From Bacteroidales bacterium (lineage in GTDB: Bacteria; Bacteroidota; Bacteroidia; Bacteroidales; UBA3663), in NCBI GenBank assembly GCA_004557315.1, contig SFEH01000008.1, positions 1 through 43,148 of the forward strand: a DNA stretch of 43,148 nucleotides. The letters are read 5' to 3'. Both the position numbers and the translations under genes were made by a program. This document shows positions 33,401 to 41,700 of this stretch, one piece after another. Position 1 is the first letter of the stretch. Every line of letters starts with the position of its first letter. The notes under the pieces were generated by a model. It was given only the letters and a program-made list of their open reading frames with translations. It did no database searches and was not told the DNA's origin.

Positions 33401-33479
33401 CGTTGTACTTATTGTTTTTATAATGGTTTTATGTTTGTAAATCGGGTTCTTATCGACGCTGTCGATGTAAAAACATGTG

Positions 33480-33487
33480 CAAATATA
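33480..33487 (-). promoter_or_regulatory. -7 box for pfp
   Basis: Leftward TATATTTG fits TAnnTTTG, about 80 bp upstream of the ATG. No convincing -33 at normal spacing. Confidence 0.5.
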
Positions 33488-33581
33488 ATAAAATAATTAT
33501 ACGTTCATATTGTTATTGCAAAATAATTGGCTTTTTGATTAAATATTTTTCCATTTGTCACCTAAACTGAGAAAAAAACAT

Positions 33582-33589
33582 TATCTTTG
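33582..33589 (+). promoter_or_regulatory. Promoter of the ABC-F gene
   Basis: TATCTTTG at 33582-33589, 43 bp upstream of the chosen ATG. A TTG at 33555-33557 is 24 bp away, longer than ideal. Confidence 0.6.
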
Positions 33590-33631
33590 CGCGCATTTTA
33601 TTGGGTTATCTATGATTTATCTGAACATCTG

Positions 33632-35416
33632 ATGGCAGTTTCATATTTACAGGTCGATGGTCTCACCAAGTCGTTTGGCGACCTTGTGCTTTTCGAGAAA
33701 ATTTCGCTCGGCATCAGCGAGGGCGACCGTGTGGGGCTCATCGCAAAGAATGGTGCGGGCAAGACTACCTTGCTCAGCATCCTCGCTGGCGATGAGGGTT
33801 ACGACGAGGGTAGCGTGATCTATCGCAACGACCTCAGGGTCGAGTATCTGAGCCAGGACCCGCAGTTCCCAGAGGGCGCTACGGTGGCTGATGTGTGCAA
33901 TCAGGCATCAGCCGAGCTCGAACGTATCCTGACCAAGCTCAAGATCACCGACATGCACCAGCCAGTGAGCCAGATGAGCGGAGGTCAGCGCAAGCGTCTG
34001 GCTCTCGCTCACGTGCTCATCGATCAGCCTCAGCTGCTCATCCTCGACGAGCCTACCAACCACCTCGACCTCGAGATGGTGGAGTGGCTAGAAGACTATC
34101 TCAACCACACGCGCATGACGATCCTGATGGTGACCCACGACCGATACTTCCTCGACAACGTGTGCAACAGGATTGTCGAACTTGCCGACCGCACGCTCTA
34201 TACCTACAAGGGCAACTATGCCTATTATCTTGAGAAACGTGAGGAGCGTATTGCCGTGCAGAACTCCAATATCGACCGTGCCAACAACCTCCTGCGCAAA
34301 GAGCTCGACTGGATGCGCCGTCAGCCTCAGGCGCGAGGCCACAAGAGCCGCAGCCGAATCGAGGCTTTCTACGAACTCGAACAGCGTGCCAAGCGACGTC
34401 GTGAGCAGATGGAAGTGAGGTTGGCAACTCGTAGCTCATACATCGGCTCAAAGATCTTCACTGCCAAGAATGTCTATAAGAGCTTCGAGAGCCATACACC
34501 AGGCCAGCCCGACAAGGTCATCCTGAAAGACTATAACTACACCTTTGCTCGTTACGAGAAGATGGGCATAATAGGAAACAACGGCACGGGCAAATCCACT
34601 TTCCTGAAGCTGCTCCTCGGACAGGTCGCTCCCGACAAAGGACATTTCGACATCGGCGAGACAGTGCGCTTCGGCTATTACTCACAGGATGGAATGACGT
34701 TCGACAACCAGAAGAAAGTGATCGATGTGGTGCGCGACATTGCCGAATATGTGCAGATGAGCGATGGCTCGAAGATGGGTGTCTCGCAGTTCCTCCAGAA
34801 CTTCCTCTTCCCGCCTGAGAAACAATATAACTATGTGTATAAACTGTCGGGAGGTGAGAAGCGCCGGCTCTATCTCTGCACAGTGCTGATGCGTTCGCCC
34901 AACTTCCTCATCCTCGATGAGCCGACCAACGATCTCGACATCGTGACACTCAATGTGCTTGAGGAATATCTCGCCAACTTCGGAGGTTGCGTGATCGTGG
35001 TAAGCCATGACCGATATTTCATGGACAAGGTGGTCGATCATCTGCTCGTGATGAAGGGCGATGGCGAACTTCAGGATTATCCTGGCAACTACTCCGACTA
35101 TCGCGAATGGCGCGAACTGAAAGAGGCTGAGGCCAAAGGCTTGCCCGACAAGACCGAGAAGACGACCGAGGTCAAGACTGTGAAGGTCAAGACAGAGAAA
35201 GCCCCGAAACTTAATTTCAAGGAGAGGGAGGAGTTGAAGCAACTCGAGTCTGACCTTCCTGCACTGGAGGCTGAGAAGGCCGAACTCGAAGCTGCAATGT
35301 CGAGCGGAACGCTCACCAACGACGAGCTATTGACCAAAGGCCAGCGTATGCAGGAGGTCATCGACCTGCTCGACGAAAAGGAGATGCGCTGGCTTGAGCT
35401 TTCAGAAAAGGTGTGA
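33632..35416 (+). CDS. ABC-F family ATPase (Uup-like)
   Basis: The start at 33632 (MAVSYLQVDGLTKSFGD, 594 aa) lies downstream of a clear promoter; longer in-frame extensions overlap that promoter. It has two ABC domains without membrane segments: Walker A GAGKTTLL near residues 41-48 and GTGKSTFLK near 320, and signatures MSGGQRKRLALA and LSGGEKRRLYL. Each has Walker B ILDEPTN. A linker with many R/E/K residues joins them, and a C-terminal charged coiled-coil (about 500-594) suggests the Uup branch. ABC-F proteins act at the ribosome or in DNA/RNA metabolism, not in transport. No antibiotic-resistance assignment is justified. Confidence 0.95.
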   Translation: MAVSYLQVDGLTKSFGDLVLFEKISLGISEGDRVGLIAKNGAGKTTLLSILAGDEGYDEGSVIYRNDLRVEYLSQDPQFPEGATVADVCNQASAELERILTKLKITDMHQPVSQMSGGQRKRLALAHVLIDQPQLLILDEPTNHLDLEMVEWLEDYLNHTRMTILMVTHDRYFLDNVCNRIVELADRTLYTYKGNYAYYLEKREERIAVQNSNIDRANNLLRKELDWMRRQPQARGHKSRSRIEAFYELEQRAKRRREQMEVRLATRSSYIGSKIFTAKNVYKSFESHTPGQPDKVILKDYNYTFARYEKMGIIGNNGTGKSTFLKLLLGQVAPDKGHFDIGETVRFGYYSQDGMTFDNQKKVIDVVRDIAEYVQMSDGSKMGVSQFLQNFLFPPEKQYNYVYKLSGGEKRRLYLCTVLMRSPNFLILDEPTNDLDIVTLNVLEEYLANFGGCVIVVSHDRYFMDKVVDHLLVMKGDGELQDYPGNYSDYREWRELKEAEAKGLPDKTEKTTEVKTVKVKTEKAPKLNFKEREELKQLESDLPALEAEKAELEAAMSSGTLTNDELLTKGQRMQEVIDLLDEKEMRWLELSEKV

Positions 35417-35429
35417 GTCGCTTACATAG

Positions 35430-35578
35430 AGTAGTTAAAGAAGATAAAGGAGTTAAAGAAGATAAAGACAAATGATGTTAGTCTTTAGAAAATACTCTCC
35501 ATAATTTATGATAAGGAAGCGACAATGCAGCTTTTGTCTTTATCTTCTTTAACTCCTTTATCTCCTTTATCTCCCCCC
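35430..35578. repeat. 9-bp-unit palindromic element, copy B
   Basis: Four left units (GTAGTTAAA, GAAGATAAA, GGAGTTAAA, GAAGATAAA) and four complementary right units (TTTATCTTC type) flank a core. Its start GACAAATGATGTTAGTCTTT and AGAAAATACTCTCC are almost identical to copy C. It fills most of the gap between the ABC-F stop and the hydrolase start. Confidence 0.9.
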
Positions 35579-35601
35579 AAAAAAATATTAATAACTCATA
35601 A

Positions 35602-37197
35602 ATGAAAAAGCTAATATTGCTGTTTCTTGCCTTGGTTCTTGTTGCAGCCTTGCCTCAGAACCTTGATGCAAAGAAAAAGAAGAAGAAAGACAGTGAGCCA
35701 GAGGCTCTGACTGGAAAGTCTGAGTTCCGTGGTGCATGGATCCAGACGGCTTGGCAGGATCGCTACCAGCGCATGAGTCCTGAGCAGTGCCAGGCTTATC
35801 TCACCAAGCTCGTCGATATGCTGCACGACACAGGCTTCAATGCCGTCATCTTTCAGGTGCGTCCCGAGGGCGATGCTTTCTACGAGAGCCAGTATGAGCC
35901 ATGGAGCCGATTCCTGACTGGCAAGCAGGGCAAGTCGCCAATGCCTGTCTGGGACCCGATGGCATTCATGATCGAACTGTGTCACGAGCGTCAGATGGAG
36001 TTCCACGCTTGGATCAACCCTTACCGCATGTCGGCAAGCAAGACTCTCGTGATGGACAGTCAGCATCTCTTCCGTCAGCATCCAGAGTGGTTCGTGAGGT
36101 TCGACGACAAGCTCTATCTCAACCCGGGACTTCCAGAGAGCCGTGCTTTCATTCGCGCGGTGGTCAGCGACATTGTGAGCCGCTATGACGTCGATGCCTT
36201 GCACATGGACGATTATTTCTATCCATATCCGGTGCCTGGCAAGGAGTTCGACGACCGAGAGGCTTTCGCTGCATATGCTCCTGCCATGGGTATCGACACA
36301 ACCCAGCCCGATGCTATCGGCAATTTCCGTCGCCGCAACGTCGATATCCTCATCAAGACAGTTGGCGAGGACATCAAGAAACTTAAGCCTTGGGTGCGTT
36401 TCGGTATCAGTCCGTTTGGCATCTACCGCAACCAGCGCACATGGGAAGGCGGATCTGCTACAGGCGGCACTCAATGCTACGACGATCTCTATGCCGACGT
36501 CCTTCTATGGGCTCGAAGCGGATGGATCGACTATGTCATCCCTCAGGTCTATTGGGAGATAGGCCATAAGCTTGCCGACTATTCGACTCTTGTCAAGTGG
36601 TGGAGCGACAATGTGCCTGAATCTTGTCATCTCTACATCGGTCAGAGCATTGAACGTTCGCTCGACGGCTTGGCTACCGACAGCAAGACACCGTCATTGC
36701 CACAGAGCCACAGGCATTTTGCACAAAAGCTGGGTCAGGCTTACGGTGCAGGCAATGTCAAGGGCAACTGCTACTGGTATGCCTATCAGATCGAAGACAA
36801 CAAGTTTGGAGTGCGCGACTATCTTCGGAACAGTGTGTTTCAGTATAAGTCGCTGCTCCCTGCATTCGACAATCTCGACAAGAAAGCACCCGAGAAGGTG
36901 AAAAGCATCGACGCTACGCTCGCCAACCATCTGCTTACCCTCACATGGAAGGTGAAAGAGACCGACGACTATGCCCAGAGGCCAAAATATTTCAATGTCT
37001 ATCGCTTTGCGAAGGGCGAAAAGGCGAAGGTCAGCGATTGCTCACATCTCATTGCACAGACCAATGAGCCGACATTTGTTGACAAGAATGTCGAATTGCC
37101 GAATACCTATACCTATATCATCACGGCTGTCGATGTCTTCAACAACGAGAGCAAGGGAACAAAGAAGTCGTTTAAGCTGAAAATCAAGAAGAAATGA
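35602..37197 (+). CDS. Family-10-like glycosyl hydrolase (DigH/YddW, GHL10)
   Basis: The 531-aa exported protein has a signal peptide and a lysine-rich stretch (residues 1-30). A (beta/alpha)8 GHL10 domain follows (about 40-400): FRGAWIQTAW, GFNAVIFQVRPEGDAFY, HAWINPYRMS, ALHMDDYFYPYP with acidic residues at the barrel ends, and IDYVIPQVYWEIG. A fibronectin-III-like C-terminal domain completes it (about 430-525). E. coli DigH (formerly YddW) of this family cleaves denuded peptidoglycan. The next gene, a sugar kinase, overlaps by 4 bp (ATGA), so the two are translationally coupled, which fits recycling of released amino sugars. The substrate is inferred from family and context. Confidence 0.85.
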   Translation: MKKLILLFLALVLVAALPQNLDAKKKKKKDSEPEALTGKSEFRGAWIQTAWQDRYQRMSPEQCQAYLTKLVDMLHDTGFNAVIFQVRPEGDAFYESQYEPWSRFLTGKQGKSPMPVWDPMAFMIELCHERQMEFHAWINPYRMSASKTLVMDSQHLFRQHPEWFVRFDDKLYLNPGLPESRAFIRAVVSDIVSRYDVDALHMDDYFYPYPVPGKEFDDREAFAAYAPAMGIDTTQPDAIGNFRRRNVDILIKTVGEDIKKLKPWVRFGISPFGIYRNQRTWEGGSATGGTQCYDDLYADVLLWARSGWIDYVIPQVYWEIGHKLADYSTLVKWWSDNVPESCHLYIGQSIERSLDGLATDSKTPSLPQSHRHFAQKLGQAYGAGNVKGNCYWYAYQIEDNKFGVRDYLRNSVFQYKSLLPAFDNLDKKAPEKVKSIDATLANHLLTLTWKVKETDDYAQRPKYFNVYRFAKGEKAKVSDCSHLIAQTNEPTFVDKNVELPNTYTYIITAVDVFNNESKGTKKSFKLKIKKK

Positions 37198-38048
37198 CAA
37201 TCCTGATTGCTGATAGCGGAAGCACCAAGACTACGTGGATGATGGCAGAGGTCGATAAGGGCACGCCTACCGTGCTGAGACCTTGCCAGACGATGGGTCT
37301 CAATCCGCTCTATACCAAGCCACAGCAGATCAGTGGAGCTCTCGACGAGGTGCTCAGCGCTGTGGGCATCCGCGACATCGATGCCTTGTATTTCTATGGA
37401 GCAGGCTGTAGTGGTGAAAGGATAGCTATGGTTGAGAAGGCTCTTGCACATGTCCTGCCTCCTCACACTCATATCGAAGTGGCAAGCGACCTACTTGGAG
37501 CCTGCCGTGCTTTGGGTACTGAGATTTGCTGCATTATGGGCACAGGTTCGATTGCTGCTCTCTACGATGCTGAGACTGACTATATGGGCACGGCATGCGC
37601 TCTGGGTTATATCCTTGGTGATGAGGGCAGTGGAGCGTATTTTGGTCGTCGGGTGCTGTCCGACTATCTCAAGGACCAGATGCCGCAGAAAGCGCGCGCT
37701 GCCTTTGAGGAGGAGTTTGGTGAGATCACGGCCGAGAGTGCCATAGTTCATGTCTATCAGGGTCAGTTTCCCAACCGCTACCTTGCGTCGTTTGCACCTT
37801 TCATCGGCCGTCATCTCGACCGCCGCTATTGCTATCAGATAGCGTTCGATGGGGTAGAGGCATTCTTCAAGCGCAATATCATGCGTCTGCAGCCCGAACC
37901 CACAGATCGCATCTCCTTTGTCGGTTCCGTCGCTTTCCATCTGCAGGATGTCATCCGTCAGGTGGCTTCACTCCACGGCTTGCAGGTAGGCACTTTCCTC
38001 CAAGAGCCGATCGAAGGACTTGTGGAATATCATAAAAAAAAGAAATGA
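37194..38048 (+). CDS. BadF/BadG-type ASKHA kinase (N-acetylglucosamine/muramic acid kinase-like)
   Basis: The 284-aa cytosolic protein has the ASKHA phosphate-1 loop at the N-terminus (IADSGSTKTTW, residues 4-14). It also has the phosphate-2 loop (MGTGSIAAL, near 116), the GDEGSGAYFG motif and FVGSVAFHL near the C-terminus. This matches the BcrAD_BadFG group that includes GlcNAc kinases and MurNAc/GlcNAc kinase MurK, rather than the redox BadF proteins, as no cysteine cluster is present. It begins within the stop of the hydrolase gene. A role in phosphorylating amino sugars freed from peptidoglycan is likely; the exact sugar is unknown. Confidence 0.85.
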   Translation: MTILIADSGSTKTTWMMAEVDKGTPTVLRPCQTMGLNPLYTKPQQISGALDEVLSAVGIRDIDALYFYGAGCSGERIAMVEKALAHVLPPHTHIEVASDLLGACRALGTEICCIMGTGSIAALYDAETDYMGTACALGYILGDEGSGAYFGRRVLSDYLKDQMPQKARAAFEEEFGEITAESAIVHVYQGQFPNRYLASFAPFIGRHLDRRYCYQIAFDGVEAFFKRNIMRLQPEPTDRISFVGSVAFHLQDVIRQVASLHGLQVGTFLQEPIEGLVEYHKKKK

Positions 38049-38063
38049 CAATTATTATTTTTT

Positions 38064-38215
38064 AGGAAGATAAAGAAGATAAAGAAGTTAAAGGAGATAA
38101 AGACAAATGATGTAAGTCTTTAGAAAATACTCTCCGTAATCTTTTATAGAAATGAATCGACAATGCTGCTATTGTCTTTATCTTCCTTATCTTCTTTATC
38201 TCCTTTAACTTCCCA
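38064..38215. repeat. 9-bp-unit palindromic element, copy C
   Basis: Four left units (GAAGATAAA, GAAGATAAA, GAAGTTAAA, GGAGATAAA) and four complementary right units flank a core that begins GACAAATGATGTAAGTCTTT and contains AGAAAATACTCTCC, as in copy B. It spans the gap from the kinase stop nearly to the DUF486 start. Confidence 0.9.
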
Positions 38216-38230
38216 AACAATCTAAAAACT

Positions 38231-38602
38231 ATGCGCGCTCTATTGACAGTCGTTTTCCTGATTATATCGAATGTCTTCATGACCTTCGCTTGGTACGGCA
38301 ACCTCAAGTTGCAGCAGTTACATCCATCGGTCAAGGACTGGCCGCTCATCCTTGTCATCCTCATGAGCTGGGGTATGGCATTGCTCGAGTATTCGTTCAT
38401 GATCCCAGCCAACCGCATCGGCTCGCAGATCAATGGCGGCCCATTCTCGCTGATGCAGCTCAAGATCATTCAGGAGGCAGTGTCGCTCATCATCTTCACA
38501 GTCATTGTTGCCACTGTCTTCAAGGGCGAGCCTATACATTGGAACCACATAGTGGCATTTGTTTTGGTCCTCCTTGCCGTATTTTTTGCCTTCCTTAAGT
38601 GA
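38231..38602 (+). CDS. DUF486 / DMT-superfamily small membrane protein
   Basis: The 123-aa protein has four predicted membrane helices: residues 4-24, about 38-56, 75-97 and 103-122. It has the DUF486 motifs FAWYGNLK and MALLEYSFMIPANRIGS near residues 50-65. DUF486 proteins are distant members of the drug/metabolite transporter superfamily with no known substrate. It follows the kinase after a 182-bp gap occupied by a 9-bp-unit element. Its stop codon (TGA) overlaps the start of the 8-bp-unit element that separates it from the regulator gene. Confidence 0.88.
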   Translation: MRALLTVVFLIISNVFMTFAWYGNLKLQQLHPSVKDWPLILVILMSWGMALLEYSFMIPANRIGSQINGGPFSLMQLKIIQEAVSLIIFTVIVATVFKGEPIHWNHIVAFVLVLLAVFFAFLK

Positions 38603-38736
38603 GGTTATAAGGTTTTAAGGTTATAAGGTTTTAAGGTTTTTTGACGGCGCGGAGCTACCTTATAACCTTATAACCTCAAAACCTTATAACCTTATAACCT
38701 CAAAACCTTATAACCTCAAAACCTTAAAACCTCAAA
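38601..38736. repeat. 8-bp-unit palindromic element, copy 3 (longest)
   Basis: Five left units of RAGGTTWT, core TTTGACGGCGCGGAGCTACC (38639-38658), then ten right units alternating ACCTTATA and ACCTCAAA. It fills the entire gap between two convergent genes: its first bases overlap the DUF486 stop codon, and it ends next to the regulator's stop codon. It may serve as a bidirectional 3' structure. Confidence 0.9.
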
Positions 38737-41700
38737 TCAATACTCGCTCGGCGCAACGCCAAAGTGTCGCTTGAAGCTCGTTGAGAAATGCGAGAGAGTA
38801 TTGAATCCTGTGAGGAGCGAGATTTCCGAAAGGTTGTACTTGCCCTCGCGTATCAGTTCGGCTGCGCGGTTGAGCTTATAGGTCTTGAAGAACGTGCTTG
38901 GGTTCTCGCCAGTCAGTCCTTTTATCTTGTAATACAGCTTCGAGCGCGACACGTGCAGGAGCTCTGTCATGCGGTTGATGTCCATGTCAGGATTGGCGAG
39001 CTCTTCCTCCATCAGTCTATACAGTTCGGTCATGAATGCCTTGTCTTGAGCAGACAGGGCATTTTCTTCGAGTGCATCGGTCTGAGTGTTTTCCTGCAAT
39101 GCCTTGCGTGTCTGGTCGCGTGTGCCGAGCAGTCGCTTGATGAGAGCCTGCAGATAGTTAGGGTCGAAAGGCTTGGTGACGTAAGCCATGGCACCTGCAT
39201 TGAGTCCTTCTATCTGATCCTGAACGGTGTTCTTGGCAGTCACGAGGATGACTGGCAGGTGGCAGAGCTGGTCATCGGCCTTGATCTGCTGGCATAGCTG
39301 GAAGCCTGAAGTGCCTGGCATCATCACGTCCGAGATGATCAGATCGACCTCTTCATCCTGATTGCGCAGGGTCTCAAGGGCTGTAGTAGCATCGAAGCGG
39401 CAGGTGACACGATAGTCCTTGCTCAGCAGAAGCTTGAGATAATGGATGACTTCCACATCGTCATCGACCACTACGAGATGAGGCTTGTCTGATGTCTCTT
39501 CGCCCGTGGTCTCATGCTGTTCGCTGCTGTCGATGTCCTGAAGTGGGAAGAGCGACGATTGCGAGAGGTTGCTACTGCCTATCTCGTCGTCGCTGTAGGC
39601 TGTCTGTCCGACAGGCACGATGAAGCAGAAGCACGAACCCTGTCCTTCAGGATTGTCGAACACGCTGATGTGTCCATGGTGCAGGCCGACGAGACGCTTG
39701 GTGAAGTACAGTCCGATGCCTGTACCCCAGTTCGACTTGCCCTCTTGCGTAGTGTTGCGCAGTTGGTAGTAACGATCGAAGATCTTCGTTCGCTGCTTTT
39801 CTGGTATTCCCAAGCCGTTGTCGCTGACAGTGACCTTTGCGTACTGCATGTCAGAGATGAGTGAGGCCCCGGGGAAGAGGCTCTGTGCTTCTTGACAAGA
39901 GATGACATCAAGACCGAGATCCACCTTTCCTCCCGCAGTCGTATATTTCATTGCATTGCCAATGAGATTGTTGAGTATCTTTTCTATTTTGTCGGCATCT
40001 GCCCACATCAGGAAGATATCCTCCAGTCCATGCGTGCGGAACTCGATGTTCTTGTCGCGTGCATTGACCGCAAAGAACTCTGCCACTTGCTTAAGCAGCC
40101 CCACGACATCCTGTCGTTTCACCTCGAGCCTCAGGCTGTCTTCTTCGAGCTTGTGGAAGTCCATCATCTGGTTGACGAGCTGCAGCATGCGGTTCACGCT
40201 GCGGTTCACCACCTTGAGCAGTCGGTGCTGTTCGCCTTGTATGCTCTCGTCGTGATATAGCTGGCTGATAGGACCCGAGATGACTGTGAGCGGAGTGCGG
40301 AACTCATGGCTCACGTTGGCAAAGAAGTTCATGTTCATCTGGTTGATGCGATGCTCCTGCTCTTTCTCACGGAGACTCTGCAGTCGGTTCTTCTTCTCGC
40401 GGCGCATGCCGATATAGAGTTGTGTGATGTAGATGATGACCACAAGGCTTATGACGACATATAGCAGTCGTGCCCACCATGTGCCCCACAACGATGGCTC
40501 TATCACTACAGGGATGCTTGTTTCGGCAATCACCTTGTCGCGGTCCTTGTTGGTGATACGTGCATGGAAGGTGTAGCGTCCTGGCTCGAGGTTCGCATAG
40601 AGAGCCTCGCGGTTGCCTCCTGCCTCTACCCATGTGTCATGGTAGCCCTTGAGCTTATACTGGTAGTTGAATGGCTCTTCCTCGCTGAAGTCGAGGGCTG
40701 AAAATGAGATGCTGAAGTTGTTCTGATTATGCTGCAGCACTATGCAGTCGCACAGATCAAGGCGCTTGGCAATTGGGCTGTCATTGCCTGGACGCACGAG
40801 GCGGTTGTTGACCTTGAGGTCAATCAGGCGTATCTCGCCTGTCTGCTCATCGCTCACTTTCAGAGGGTCGAAGGCAGTGATGCCATGAGGGCCGCCAAAG
40901 AGGATGGTGCCGTCGGGGAGCAGGCACGACGACCGGTCGCAGAATTCATTGCCTCCCAATCCGTCTGTACTATAATAGTTGGTGAATTTTTTTGTACTGA
41001 TATTGTATTTGCCCATTCCGTTCTGAGTGCTCACCCAGACATTGCCCTCGCTGTCAATCTCTATACCTGCAATGTCCTCGCATGGCGCGCCCTTGATGTT
41101 CTCAAGTGTCTTCAGCTTCGGGTCATAGCAGAGCAGTCCGTTGCTGACGGTGCCTATCCAGAGCCGTCCGTCGTGACCTTCTCTCAATGCGCTTGGCAGG
41201 AAGGTGTTGCGTATGATGCATCGGCGCATCACCGAATCGGGGATGACAGGAAGAGTCTGTTCTTGTGTCTCGCTGTTGATGTAGCGCAGTCCGACCTTGC
41301 GTTCGAGTGTGGCAAATCGTCCGTCCGACAGCTTTTCCATGCAGGACAGATAGCTGAAGGTGTTGCTGAACAGATGATGCTCTGCAAACCCAGATGCTTC
41401 CTTGCGCTTCGAGAAGTAGGAATTGCCGAAACAGCCTGCCCATATCGTGCCGTCCTTGTCTTCGTTGAGTACGATTGCTATTGGCAGGTTGTAGTAGTTG
41501 AGCAGTTCTATCTCTTCTCCTTTGATGCTAAGCTGCAACAGACCCCTCGGAGTCAACGAAACCCAAAGGTCGCCATTGCTGTCAACAAAAACCACGTTGT
41601 TTCTGTTGCTGAAGGTGTTGGCTGTCTTAATTTTGTTGATATTGACTATATCTTTGGTGTCGATGTGTCTAAAATGTTGAGTCGTGAGGTTGTAGGCATA

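Noticed and set aside
33632..35416. Antibiotic-resistance ABC-F
   Set aside because: The domain plan with a C-terminal coiled-coil fits the housekeeping Uup type; nothing specific to ribosome-protection resistance proteins is visible.
38601..38736. CRISPR array
   Set aside because: The repeat unit is only 8 bp with no spacers, and the arms are inverted around one core. No cas gene is nearby.
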